DNA from: Lachnospiraceae bacterium
GTDB lineage: Bacteria; Bacillota; Clostridia; Lachnospirales; Lachnospiraceae
Assembly: GCA_017623675.1 (NCBI GenBank)
Contig: JAGAOO010000052.1
Location: 1-52,448 of the forward strand
DNA: 52,448 nucleotides
Direction of reading: 5' to 3'
Position 1 is the stretch's first letter, and every line of letters starts with the position of its first letter. Position numbers and translations under genes: made by a program. The notes beneath the pieces were generated by a model that worked only from the letters and a program-made list of their open reading frames with translations, was not told the DNA's origin and did no database searches. This document shows positions 16,644-26,100 of this stretch, piece after piece.

Positions 16644-18176
16644 CTATCTTCCATAAAGCTTTGCGGTTTCGAATAGCCTTGCTGCTAATCTATCATTTAA
16701 ATCTGCATCTGTAAATCGCCAGCTCCAGTTCCCTTCGGCAACGCCTGGGGTATTCAATCTTGCCCAGGAATCCAGACATAGGACATCCTGCATAGGAACA
16801 ATTGCCATGTTAGCCACAGAAGCAAAGCAGGAACGAATCATAACCCAGCAGATATCACTACCATCGGTGCTGTAATAACGGCGCAATTTATCCCGGGAAG
16901 CTTCAAATGCATTCGTGTACCAACCCAAAGTTGTGTCATTATCATGGGTACCGGTATAGCATACACAATTCCTTGTGAAATTATGTGGCAGGAAGTGATT
17001 CTCCTCCGGGTTCTCAAAAGCAAACTGTAAGATTTTCATACCGGGCAGACTGAACTTATCACGAAGTTCCACAACGGAATGATCAATTTCCCCCAAATCC
17101 TCTGCAATAATTGGAAGATTATAGCCCAGAGTAGCTTCCAGTGTAGTAAAGAAGTTGATTCCCGGAGCCTCTACCCACTTGCCATGTTCAGCAGTTTCAT
17201 CCCCAAATGGAATCTCCCAATACTTGTCGAATCCGCGGAAGTGGTCAATACGCAAAAAATCAGTTAAGGTAAGCTGATAACGAATTCGGTCAATCCACCA
17301 TTGATAGCCTGTCTTTGTGTGATTTTTCCAGTTGTATAATGGATTGCCCCATAACTGTCCGGTAGCACTGAAATAGTCTGGTGGTACACCGGCAACCACA
17401 GTTGGATAACCTTTAGAATCCAACTTAAACAGGCTTGGGTTACTCCATACATCTACACTGTCCCAGGCAACGAAAATTGGAATATCTCCTACAATTTTAA
17501 TGCCTTTCTTATTAGCATATTCCTTAAGGGCAAACCAGTCATGATGAAACAGGAACTGAATAAATTTATAATAGCCAACCTCTTTTTCTAGTTTCTTTGT
17601 CCAGGAAGTCTTTTGTTTTGCTGTTGGATGTTTCAAGGAATCCTCCCACAAATACCAAGGAGCACCATCATGGTAATCTTTACCTGCCATAAACAGTGCA
17701 TAATCATCCAGCCAGAATGTGTTTTCACAAAACTGTTGGTATTCGGTTATCAAGGATTCGTCAGTATGTAAATCATCTTGGATTGTATCATCCATAAAAC
17801 GTTCATATGCCAAATGTAGTAAGGCGGTTTTGAATTCAATTAATTCACCAAAGTCTACCTGCACCGGATTCCATTTCGGCATTTCCTTGAAATCGCTATC
17901 ATATAATAAATGTACTTTTTTCAAATAATCAATACTGATAATTAAAGGCTGTCCGGCAAAAGAGGAAAAAGGCTGGTAAGGAGAATCTCCAAATCCGGTA
18001 TGTCCCAGCGGAAGTACCTGCCAGAGGTTTAATCCTGATTTTTCTAAAAAATCAATAAAGCGATAAGCACCGTTTCCTAAATCACCAATTCCATAAGGAC
18101 CGGGGAAGGAAGTTGGATGTGCCAGGATGCCGGCATATTTTTCAATTGGGGCTTCTGCTCCGGTAATATTTGTCAT
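16644..18176 (-). CDS. malQ: 4-alpha-glucanotransferase (amylomaltase)
   Basis: MalQ (GH77) moves maltodextrin segments between chains during starch, maltose or glycogen metabolism. The 510-residue protein has the normal length of the bacterial enzyme. It opens with AGILAHPTSFPGPYGIGDLG, has FLRIDHFRGFDKYWEIP (the nucleophile Asp region), PIIAEDLGEID (acid/base Glu) and YTGTHDNDTTLGWY (third Asp), so the catalytic set is complete. A promoter lies about 55 bases upstream. A matching glycogen phosphorylase gene is at 40-42.6 kb, though not in the same operon. Confidence 0.96.
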   Translation of the reverse strand: MTNITGAEAPIEKYAGILAHPTSFPGPYGIGDLGNGAYRFIDFLEKSGLNLWQVLPLGHTGFGDSPYQPFSSFAGQPLIISIDYLKKVHLLYDSDFKEMPKWNPVQVDFGELIEFKTALLHLAYERFMDDTIQDDLHTDESLITEYQQFCENTFWLDDYALFMAGKDYHDGAPWYLWEDSLKHPTAKQKTSWTKKLEKEVGYYKFIQFLFHHDWFALKEYANKKGIKIVGDIPIFVAWDSVDVWSNPSLFKLDSKGYPTVVAGVPPDYFSATGQLWGNPLYNWKNHTKTGYQWWIDRIRYQLTLTDFLRIDHFRGFDKYWEIPFGDETAEHGKWVEAPGINFFTTLEATLGYNLPIIAEDLGEIDHSVVELRDKFSLPGMKILQFAFENPEENHFLPHNFTRNCVCYTGTHDNDTTLGWYTNAFEASRDKLRRYYSTDGSDICWVMIRSCFASVANMAIVPMQDVLCLDSWARLNTPGVAEGNWSWRFTDADLNDRLAARLFETAKLYGR

Positions 18177-18226
18177 AAGAAGTTCCTCCTTGATTCTTGC
18201 GTCAGATGTATTGTCATAACTGAAAT

Positions 18227-18255
18227 ATTATACATAAAAAAAGAAGAAAATACAA
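18227..18255 (-). promoter_or_regulatory. Sigma-A promoter for the malQ operon
   Basis: On the minus strand TTGTAT (18255-18250), 17 bases, TATAAT (18232-18227). The spacing is ideal and the -10 is perfect. Confidence 0.75.
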
Positions 18256-18312
18256 TAAAAACTCAAGGGGTTTTTGGTTTTTATGCATATTTAAAATTTT
18301 AATACGAAAATA

Positions 18313-18340
18313 TTGATTTTTTATTAAGATTATGTTATCT
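18313..18340 (+). promoter_or_regulatory. Sigma-A promoter for DUF4870 gene
   Basis: TTGATT (18313-18318), 16 bases, TTATCT (18335-18340), with TG two bases before the -10. Immediately downstream a 14-bp sequence, TTTTATTTGATAAT, is repeated exactly in tandem (18340-18353 and 18354-18367), in the 5' leader. Confidence 0.5.
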
Positions 18341-18367
18341 TTTATTTGATAATTTTTATTTGATAAT
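18340..18367 (+). repeat. Tandem 14-bp direct repeat in leader
   Basis: TTTTATTTGATAAT occurs twice without a gap, directly after the -10 of the DUF4870 promoter. It could be a regulator site or simple AT-rich slippage. Confidence 0.6.
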
Positions 18368-18401
18368 AAATAAGAATTAAATATGAAGTGGAGGAAGAAA
18401 A

Positions 18402-18668
18402 ATGGACGCAAAAGTTACAAGTATCTTATCTTATTGTACATGGATTGGCTGGTTAATTGCATTCTTTGCAGGCGATAAAGAAGGAGCAAAGTTCCATTTA
18501 AATCAGGGATTGGTAGTTATGCTTTTCTCATTAGGAGCAATTATTCCTATCATTGGTTGGATTTGGGAAATCTTCATCGTTGTATGCATGGTTTTGGGCA
18601 TAATTTCAGCAGCTAAGGGAGAAGAAAAAGAAGTTCCATTACTTGGTAAGATTCAAATCCTTAAGTAA
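18402..18668 (+). CDS. DUF4870 small membrane protein
   Basis: The 88-residue protein has three hydrophobic segments and the DUF4870 pattern: SILSYCTWIGWLIAFFAGD, then KFHLNQGLVVMLF and a C-terminal GIISAAKGEEKEVPLLGKI. The family is widespread and has no known biochemical role. GGAGG precedes the ATG. A related but longer protein is encoded next, suggesting an old duplication. Confidence 0.85.
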   Translation: MDAKVTSILSYCTWIGWLIAFFAGDKEGAKFHLNQGLVVMLFSLGAIIPIIGWIWEIFIVVCMVLGIISAAKGEEKEVPLLGKIQILK

Positions 18669-18709
18669 TTTGCATAACGAGATGTAAAGAAACTGATTTA
18701 TAAAAGTAG

Positions 18710-18742
18710 GGCAGAGCAGTATGCTTTGCCTTATTTTTATTT
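18710..18742 (+). terminator. Intrinsic terminator after DUF4870 gene
   Basis: GGCAGAGCA (18710-18718) pairs with TGCTTTGCC (18722-18730), with one G-T pair and a three-base loop, then TTATTTTTATTT. The next promoter begins inside the T tract. Confidence 0.8.
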
Positions 18743-18769
18743 GACGCTTTTGTCGGGAGCCGATATAAT
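18741..18769 (+). promoter_or_regulatory. Consensus sigma-A promoter
   Basis: TTGACG (18741-18746), exactly 17 bases, TATAAT (18764-18769). This is the strongest housekeeping promoter I see in the window and drives the next small membrane protein gene. Confidence 0.9.
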
Positions 18770-18802
18770 AGCAGTAGTTTATAATTTAAGGAGGAAATGA
18801 AA

Positions 18803-19192
18803 ATGAACGATTTTTTGAATACGCGGGAAATTCCCGTAGATGCAGCAGATGCGGATAGTAATAAGGCATTTGGCATTCTTAGCTATTTAAGTCTATTGTT
18901 TCTTATTCCGTTGCTTGCAGCAAAAGACTCTGTATTTGCCAAGTTCCATGCAAATCAGGGATTGGTATTGTTTTTAACAGGATTGGCTTTGAATGTGGTA
19001 ACTGGAATTATTGGCGGAATTTTTGGAGCTTTACATCTGGGATGGCTGGCCGGAATCATTGGCTCTCTTGTAAATCTGGTCATGATTGCATTTGTAGTCG
19101 TTGGAATTATTAATGCTGCACAGGGAAAGGCAAAAGAACTTCCGTTGATTGGACAGATTCATATTATAGACAGTGAGAATAAGCAGAATTAG
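18803..19192 (+). CDS. DUF4870-like membrane protein
   Basis: The 129-residue protein resembles the preceding DUF4870 protein with an added N-terminal stretch and longer hydrophobic segments: it shares ILSYLSLLFLIPLLAA, KFHANQGLVLFL and GIINAAQGKAKELPLIGQI. Three to four membrane helices are likely. The start at 18803 is chosen because GGAGG at 18790-18794 lies eight bases away, whereas the ATG at 18797 is only two bases from it. A DUF4190-like gene follows after 17 bases. Confidence 0.82.
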   Translation: MNDFLNTREIPVDAADADSNKAFGILSYLSLLFLIPLLAAKDSVFAKFHANQGLVLFLTGLALNVVTGIIGGIFGALHLGWLAGIIGSLVNLVMIAFVVVGIINAAQGKAKELPLIGQIHIIDSENKQN

Positions 19193-19209
19193 AATAGGAG
19201 GAAGGTTAG

Positions 19210-19590
19210 ATGGGTAAGAAACCGCAATCCGTGAAGCTGTCACAACGAGTGAATCCCTATCAGGGAAAAGCACAAGAACAATTAAAAAAAGTCGAGAAAC
19301 AGGCATTTGTTGCCTGTGTTGCATCGATAGCAGGATTTCCATTGTCGTTGTTAGGTGTTGGAATGATTATGGGAATCGTTGGTCTGGTGCTTGGTTGGAA
19401 AGCAAAACGCCCAAATGGAACCCGGCCGGCAGGAGCGATTGTAGCAATTGTGTTTGGTATCATCAGTATTATTCTAAGTATTCCGGGCTGGATAGTAATA
19501 TATGGATTGTATATTAATCCGGGCTCCCAGTTCGTGCAGAATCTGGTGAATGCATTAATGAATTCTTCCAATTTGATAGCACTTTTCTAG
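19210..19590 (+). CDS. DUF4190-like small membrane protein
   Basis: The 126-residue protein starts with a short basic cytoplasmic stretch, then two glycine-rich membrane segments (about 35-62 and 75-105) with GMIMGIVGLVLGWKAKR and AGAIVAIVFGIISIILS, the DUF4190 pattern. No function is known. AGGAGGAAGG lies before the ATG and it is transcribed with the previous gene. Confidence 0.7.
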   Translation: MGKKPQSVKLSQRVNPYQGKAQEQLKKVEKQAFVACVASIAGFPLSLLGVGMIMGIVGLVLGWKAKRPNGTRPAGAIVAIVFGIISIILSIPGWIVIYGLYINPGSQFVQNLVNALMNSSNLIALF

Positions 19591-19673
19591 TATTTGCATT
19601 TGTATTGTTTCCGGAATGAAGAAAAAAGGATTGGTTACACTAGTATAAAAAATATCAGCTTAGTGAGGAAAAC

Positions 19674-20330
19674 ATGAAACAGGGAATATTATTTGATTTA
19701 GATGGAACACTGTGGGATTCCAGTCGACAGGTGGTGGAATCCTGGAATGAAACCTTAAAACGTCAGCCGGATATCCACCGACAGATTACAATTGAGGATA
19801 TGCAAGGCTTTATGGGACTTCCTATGGATGAAATCGGAAGAAGGTGCTTTCAGGGGCAGGGTTTGACTGATGAGCGGATTGTGGAAATTATGAGAAGCTG
19901 TGAGCAGGAGGAAAATGAATATATCCGTCTGCATGGTGGTGTACTATTTCCACACTTAGAGGAAGTACTGCAAGATTTATCCAAGGATTATTTTCTGGCG
20001 GTTGTCAGTAATTGTCAGGTGGGATATATCGAAGCGTTTTTAGAATACCATAAGCTGTCTTCCTATTTTAACGATTTTGAAAGTTTTGGAAATACAGGTC
20101 TGCAAAAGGGAGATAATATTCGTCTGGTCTGTGAACGGAATCAATTGGAGCAGGCAGTGTATTTAGGTGATATCCAAGGAGATTATGATTCTGCATGCAA
20201 AGCCGGAATTCCATTTATTTTAGCCGGATATGGCTTCGGAACGGTGGATGCAGATGTACCGGTGATTCAAAGCTTGTTGGAGCTTCGAAAAGCAGTGGAA
20301 GGGGTGCAATATGATAATTTACGAACATGA
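19674..20330 (+). CDS. HAD-family phosphatase (PGP-like)
   Basis: The 218-residue protein has the haloacid dehalogenase motifs: LFDLDGTLWDSS at the N-terminus (nucleophile and acid Asp), VVSNCQ near residue 106 (motif II), K at QKGDN (motif III) and YLGDIQGDYDSA near 165 (motif IV). A helical cap lies between motifs I and II, as in phosphoglycolate phosphatase and related phosphatases. The substrate cannot be told from sequence. It overlaps the thioesterase gene by 20 bases, so the two are translationally linked. Confidence 0.88.
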   Translation: MKQGILFDLDGTLWDSSRQVVESWNETLKRQPDIHRQITIEDMQGFMGLPMDEIGRRCFQGQGLTDERIVEIMRSCEQEENEYIRLHGGVLFPHLEEVLQDLSKDYFLAVVSNCQVGYIEAFLEYHKLSSYFNDFESFGNTGLQKGDNIRLVCERNQLEQAVYLGDIQGDYDSACKAGIPFILAGYGFGTVDADVPVIQSLLELRKAVEGVQYDNLRT

Positions 20331-20736
20331 AGCACAGTATTATGAAACAGATCAGATGGGAATCATTCATCATTCGAATTATATCCGCTGGTTTGAGTCT
20401 GCCAGAATTCAGTACCTGAAGGAGATTGGGATTGATTATGGAAAATGTGAAGAGATGGGATTCATGAGTCCGGTCATGGAAGTGACCTGTTCTTATAAAT
20501 CTATGGTTCGTTTTGGAGATACAGTACAGATATTCACCAGATTTGAAGAATATTCCGGTGTGAAGTTTTATGTTTCTTATGAGGTGCGGGATAAGGTAAC
20601 CGGTGAATTACGAACCACAGGAAGAAGCAAGCATTGCTTTACGGATAAAAATGGAAAGCCAATATCCTTAAAACGTTCCTTCCCGGAAATACACGAGAAA
20701 TTCATGGAAGCAATTGAGACGCAGGAAAAGGTATAG
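20311..20736 (+). CDS. Hotdog-fold acyl-CoA thioesterase
   Basis: The 141-residue protein is a 4-hydroxybenzoyl-CoA/YbgC-type thioesterase. The N-terminal YYETDQMGIIHHSNYIRWFE contains the catalytic Asp and the HXXYXXXFE-like pattern. The rest has the strands SYKSMVRFGDTVQIF and GVKFYVSYEV. It would hydrolyse acyl-CoA or acyl-carrier thioesters in the cytoplasm; the true substrate is unknown. The T7SS FHA gene begins only 27 bases later, so read-through into that locus is possible. Confidence 0.9.
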   Translation: MIIYEHEAQYYETDQMGIIHHSNYIRWFESARIQYLKEIGIDYGKCEEMGFMSPVMEVTCSYKSMVRFGDTVQIFTRFEEYSGVKFYVSYEVRDKVTGELRTTGRSKHCFTDKNGKPISLKRSFPEIHEKFMEAIETQEKV

Positions 20737-20763
20737 GATTAAAAAGTGAAAGTGGGTGACAAT

Positions 20764-21831
20764 ATGCATCGATTAATCAGCAGTGGATACTTGGTTGAAG
20801 GTGTAGAGGGACAAAATATTACATATACATTAATGGCACAAAATTTGTTTTTTGATATAGGTTATAAAGTTTTACAATCTCAAGCAAAGTACGGATATAT
20901 TAATTGTAATATTACGACTCATAATGGAAAACAAAAACTAATTTATAATGTATCGGGTTTAAAATCATTTGATGTCTTGATGAAAAATATGTCGCCAAAG
21001 TTGTTTTTGAACATATTTTGTAACTTGCTGGATGTGGTAATTAATGTGAAAAATAACGGATTTATGCAATGTGAAAACATTTCATTAGATTTCAGACGCA
21101 TATTTGTTGATACAAACAACATGAAGGTGTGGTTGATTTATGTTCCTTTGAATATACAAAGCGATCCAAATAGTTATGTATATTTTGAGACACAATTAAA
21201 GAAAAGAATTGTGGATGCGATTGATAATACTCCGATACTGAATCAAGATGTCCACATGAAACGAATTCGAAATTCCATGGCAGAGGGAATATTATCAATT
21301 GAACAGGTAAGAACGATTGCAATTGAGTGCATGGGGAATGTGGAAGCAGGAGGGTATTCTGTGAAATTGTCAGAACCATTGATAAGTGGTATGGAGATGC
21401 TGGAGAAATCTATGGTAACTCCTGTTGTGCCAGACAAGAAAGCAGTGGCAATATCGCAGGTGCAGAAACAGCAGATTGTGACAACACAGAGTTCCTCGAT
21501 ATCACAGGAGAATCGAACAACAACCCGAAAAATTTGTCTTAAAAGAACAAATGCACAAGAGCCACTTATTTTCACTATTGAAAAAGATGAGTATTTAATA
21601 GGAAAACAAAAAGAAGCGGTAGATGGTTATGTTCCAAATAATACAGCTATTAGCCGAATACATTGTAAAGTGATTTATCGTACTGGCGAATTTTATATTG
21701 TAGACATGGGAAGTACGAATGGAACATATCTAAATCGGAATAGATTGCAACCAAACTGCCCAACCGGATTACATTTGAATGATAGAATAATGGTTGCGGA
21801 TTGTGAATTCATTGTGGCAAGCATATCGTAA
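20764..21831 (+). CDS. T7SS FHA protein, possible EssB-like N-domain
   Basis: The 355-residue protein has no membrane segment. Residues 255-352 are an FHA phosphothreonine-binding domain with LIGK, SRIH (297-300) and GSTNG (316-320). Residues 1-200 are a DUF6382-like region; KLIYNV, a SFDVLMK helix, NGFMQCENISLDFRRIFVD and VWLIYVP fall in the order seen in the soluble pseudokinase half of EssB/YukC. I therefore infer, without proof, that this is the EssB counterpart, with an FHA domain in place of the membrane helix and outer part. GGGTGA before the ATG at 20764 decides the start over a GTG at 20746. It opens the T7SS cluster. Confidence 0.75.
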   Translation: MHRLISSGYLVEGVEGQNITYTLMAQNLFFDIGYKVLQSQAKYGYINCNITTHNGKQKLIYNVSGLKSFDVLMKNMSPKLFLNIFCNLLDVVINVKNNGFMQCENISLDFRRIFVDTNNMKVWLIYVPLNIQSDPNSYVYFETQLKKRIVDAIDNTPILNQDVHMKRIRNSMAEGILSIEQVRTIAIECMGNVEAGGYSVKLSEPLISGMEMLEKSMVTPVVPDKKAVAISQVQKQQIVTTQSSSISQENRTTTRKICLKRTNAQEPLIFTIEKDEYLIGKQKEAVDGYVPNNTAISRIHCKVIYRTGEFYIVDMGSTNGTYLNRNRLQPNCPTGLHLNDRIMVADCEFIVASIS

Positions 21832-21846
21832 AGCGAGGGGATGCAG

Positions 21847-22899
21847 ATGGCAAAGATAAATGTTTTGATTGTTGATGCGGATGAACGTTATGTTGGTCCG
21901 CTGGAACGGAAATTTACAGCAGAATTAAATGGGAAAGCAAATATTGGAATTATTACGGATATAAATTATTTGGAAGTGTTGTTTTCGACACCACAAACCT
22001 TAGATATCTTGTTAATTAATGAGCAATTATATAATGTCAGTATTGAGAAACATAATATTGGCAGTGTATTCATTTTGACAGAAGAAGTAAACGAGCAGGA
22101 ACGTGTGAATGGTCATAAATTGATTTATAAGTATACGAGTGTTCGGGAAATATATAATATGGTATATAACAATCTTCCTACCGAATTGATATCGAGTATT
22201 AATTCCAGAGAGAAGACAAAGGTGATTACTGTATATTCTCCAATTGGAGGGAGTGGTAAAACAACAATAGCAATGATGTTGGCTGCAAATTTTGCTACAA
22301 AATCAAAGCGTGTGTTGTTGGTTGGGACGGACAATTTGCAAACATTTGCGTTTGAATTGAATGATGCGACAAGACTGAAGCAGGGAATAGAGAAGGAATT
22401 AATGAACGATAAGGTTGCCATATATGATTTGGTTGAACCGTCTATTATTCGAGATGTAATGGATGTGTTTCCTCCGCTTTCCAGAGCTAAGGTTGCATTG
22501 AACATTGCCAGTGATTTCTATTCGGAAATTGTTAAGAGTATCAAGGCTAGAAATATTTATGATTATATTGTTGTAGATACAGCAACTGATTTTTCGGATG
22601 AAACAATAAAGTTATTTGGAGTTTCAGATCAAACATTGATATTAGTGCAACAGGATAGACGGTCTGCATACAAGGTAGAGCGGTTCTTATACAATGTTGA
22701 TTGTTCAGATTCCAGAAAGTATACAATAGTATGTAATCAATATAAAAATGAAGAAGAAAATACTTTGGTTTCTGGGGAGTTTGATATTAAGTGCAGAGTA
22801 TCAGAATACATAAATTATAATCCAAGAATACATATGCTTGGATTTAGAGAAAACTGTCAGAATAAGGATTTTAATAAGATTTCTGACTTGTTCATTTAG
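21847..22899 (+). CDS. CpaE/MinD-like ATPase of the T7SS locus
   Basis: The 350-residue protein has a receiver-like N-terminal domain (about 1-110) in which the phospho-acceptor Asp is replaced by Asn (DILLINEQL), and a P-loop ATPase of the MinD/ParA/CpaE class from residue 125 with the deviant Walker A SPIGGSGKTT (131-140) and a DYIVVDTATDF Walker B. CpaE-type proteins place secretion machines such as Tad pili at the cell pole. Canonical Bacillus or Staphylococcus T7SS loci lack such a gene. Its place between the FHA gene and the YukD-like gene suggests a role in placing or assembling this T7SS. GAGGGG six bases before the ATG at 21847 sets the start. Confidence 0.8.
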   Translation: MAKINVLIVDADERYVGPLERKFTAELNGKANIGIITDINYLEVLFSTPQTLDILLINEQLYNVSIEKHNIGSVFILTEEVNEQERVNGHKLIYKYTSVREIYNMVYNNLPTELISSINSREKTKVITVYSPIGGSGKTTIAMMLAANFATKSKRVLLVGTDNLQTFAFELNDATRLKQGIEKELMNDKVAIYDLVEPSIIRDVMDVFPPLSRAKVALNIASDFYSEIVKSIKARNIYDYIVVDTATDFSDETIKLFGVSDQTLILVQQDRRSAYKVERFLYNVDCSDSRKYTIVCNQYKNEEENTLVSGEFDIKCRVSEYINYNPRIHMLGFRENCQNKDFNKISDLFI

Positions 22900-22907
22900 G
22901 AGGGAAT

Positions 22908-23165
22908 ATGGATAAGACGAATAGAGCGATAGTATATCTCTATATACATGGCAAAAATGAAAAATTCGAACTGGATATCCCATTGAATATTACGGCTTAT
23001 GAATTACTTATTGGGTTGAATGAAGCATATCATTTGAACATGAATATGACGGATGTTTCAACGTGCTTTCTGAAAACTGAAAATCCGATTGCTTTGATTC
23101 GAGGGAATCGACTGTTGTCGGAATATGGGTTACGGAATGGAACAATAATTAACATTGTAGAATAA
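22908..23165 (+). CDS. YukD/EsaB-like ubiquitin-fold protein
   Basis: The 85-residue protein has the beta-grasp pattern of YukD/EsaB: an initial AIVYLYIHGKNEKFELDIP hairpin, a helix ITAYELLIGLNEAY, and the last strand pair LLSEYGLRNGTIINIV, where LxxxGLxxGxxI is typical. EsaB is a small cytoplasmic protein needed for T7 secretion in Firmicutes. It lies between the ATPase and essC with short gaps, as yukD does in Bacillus. Confidence 0.85.
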   Translation: MDKTNRAIVYLYIHGKNEKFELDIPLNITAYELLIGLNEAYHLNMNMTDVSTCFLKTENPIALIRGNRLLSEYGLRNGTIINIVE

Positions 23166-23180
23166 TGGGGTGAGGTACTT

Positions 23181-26100
23181 ATGGGTCAAAGGTATAAGGT
23201 GATTCTTTCAAATAAGGCATTTTATCGGGAGGTGTCGTTGCCAATTGATGAACCGTTTGTTTGTGTGGGAACAACAAGGAATTGTAGCGTTCGTTTGGGG
23301 AAAGGTTTGTTTTTCGATGATATTGAGTTAAGATTTGACAACAGAAATGGACAGTGGTCGGTTGCATGCTCTGATAATTTGTACATATTATCAGATGGAA
23401 TAATTAAACTTTCGGTGAAGGAATTAACATACGGCGATGGAATTAAAGTTAAGTATGTTGATTCTAGTCAAGATGCGTTAAAAATAGATTTTTTAATGGA
23501 TTTTGATTATGAAATGAAAGACTATAATTGCATGATTGATGTAACGGGAGTGGATCAGATTCGCATAGGTGGAAGTGCAAGTTGTGAAATCTATTTGGAA
23601 GATGAATTAGTTGGCAAGGAAATCGTTCGCCTGTTTTATCAGCAAGGACAGTACTATATTAGCGATAATGACTCGAAATATGGTGTATATGTAAATGGAA
23701 TTAAAATTCAAGGAACGGTTCCAATTAAGAATTATGACTTCTTTTCTATTGCAGGTTTTAGTTTCTATTACAAACAAAGGAAGCTATATACAGCAAAATC
23801 TTCAAAAATTAAAATTCAGGGGTTGCAATTCATGGAAGCGGAACCGCCAAAGAGTAAAATGCAATATCCAAAGTTCAATCGTAATACGCGAATACAATAT
23901 GAAATACCGGAAGAAGAAATTGAAGTATTGGCACCGGAAGCAGAGCAGAAAATGCAAAAGAAGAGTATTTTGCTTAGTCTGATTCCTTCATTAGTGATGC
24001 TTGGAATGACAATTGTTCTTCGTGGAGTTTTGGGAAATGGTGGTACCTTTGTAATATATAGTGCATGTACGATGACGATGGGTATTATTATGTCTATTAT
24101 TACATATGTGGGTGACCGCAAACAATTTAAGAAGGATTCGATTCAACGAAAGAAATTGTATAATGAGTACATAGAGAGAAAAGAGAAGGAAATTCAAGAA
24201 AGCAGAGAAAATGAATTAGCGATTCGCAGGAAGATAAGTACATCTCCGGAAGAGAACATCAATGAGGTTCTCGGTTTTGGAAAGCGTATTTTTGAAAAGG
24301 AAATAAAGGATAAGGACTTTTTGGAAGTCTACCTTGGAACAGGTCAGGTTGAGGCGAAATGTAAAGTGGAGTATGCGCATAAAGAAACAATTTCCGTTGA
24401 TGACCCGTTGATGCTAGTTCCGGAAGAGATAGAAGAAAAGTATCACTATATTCAGGATGCACCAATTATTGTGCCGTTTAAGGAGGCATCCGGTGTAGGA
24501 GTGGTAGGCACTCGAACCAAATTGCTTGAGTATCTAAAAAATATTAGCTTGGATATAGCGTCTCGGCATTTTTACAAAGATGTAAAAATGGTTTACTTTA
24601 TGGAATATGAAGATGTAATTAACAACAGTTGGATTTGTTCTTTGCCACATGTGACAAATGAAAAACTCAATGTACGTAATGTTATTTGTGACGAAGAAAG
24701 TCAAAATGTCTTGCTGGAATACTATTATTCAGTTTTGGCGACTAGGGAGTCTGAGTCAAATGAAGAAACCCCGACCGCTTGGAGCGAGCACTATGTGTTC
24801 TTTGTAATGGATGCTAGAAAGCTTGCAGTTCATCCGATTTCAAAGTATTTTTCTAAAGCGGACAAATATGGATTTACTTTTGTCTTTTTAGAAGAATACG
24901 AAGAGTTTATTCCTCAAGGTTGTACAGAAATGATTTACTTGGAGAATAAGGAAGATGGAGCAACGTTAAAGACAGAAAATGGAGAGATAATTACTGATTT
25001 CAAATATCCTGATATTTCAAATGGAGTAATGGAATCTGTTTCCACAAAGTTAAGTGCGGTCTACGTTGATGAGGTTAATCTGGCAAGTGAGTTAACAAAG
25101 AGTATTACAATGTTTGAGCTGCTTGGTATTGTGGATGTGACTGATTTAGATTTGAAAGAACGTTGGGAAAAATCGGAGGTATATAAAACTATGGCTGCCC
25201 CTCTTGGAGTAAAGAAAAAGGGAGAAGTCGTATACCTCAATCTGAGTGATAAGGCAAATGGACATGGGCCTCATGGTTTGGTTGCAGGTACAACCGGTTC
25301 TGGTAAAAGTGAAATACTTCAGTCGTACATTTTGTCTATGGCCACATTGTTTCATCCATATGATGTGAGTTTTGTTATCATCGACTTCAAAGGTGGAGGT
25401 ATGGCAAATCAATTCCTGAACCTTCCACACTTAAATGGTGCAGTTACCAATATAGATGGACGTGAGATAAATCGTTTCTTGTTGTCGGTAAAATCTGAAT
25501 TGATACGTAGACAGGAACTGTTTTCGCAAAGTGGAGTAAATCATATTAATGATTACATAAAATTGTACAAAAAAGGCTTGGTTGGTGTTCCAATGCCTCA
25601 TTTGATAATTGTGGTTGATGAATTTGCGGAATTGAAAGCAGAATATCCGGAGTTCATGAAAGAAATTATTAGTGCCGCACGTATTGGTCGTACATTGGGT
25701 ATCCACTTGATTTTGGCCACTCAGAAGCCATCGGGTGTTGTTGATAATCAGGTGTGGAGTAATTCAAAGTTCCGCTTATGCTTGAAAGTACAAAATAAAG
25801 AAGATAGTAATGAAGTAATCAAGAGTCCGCTTGCTGCAGAAATTGTGGAGCCGGGACGTGCATACTTGCAAGTTGGTAATAATGAAATTTTTGATTTATT
25901 CCAGTCTGCATTTAGTGGTGCGCCTGTACCGGATTTGTCTGCAACCGAAGTTAGAGAATATGTGTTATACTCAATGAATCCATGGGGAAAACGTACGGTT
26001 GTATATGAAAATAAGGCTAAAAAGACAAAAGAAAATGTTAAGAATCAGTTGGAGACTATTATTGATTATATTGCAGAGTACGTAAAGTCAGAAAACTATG

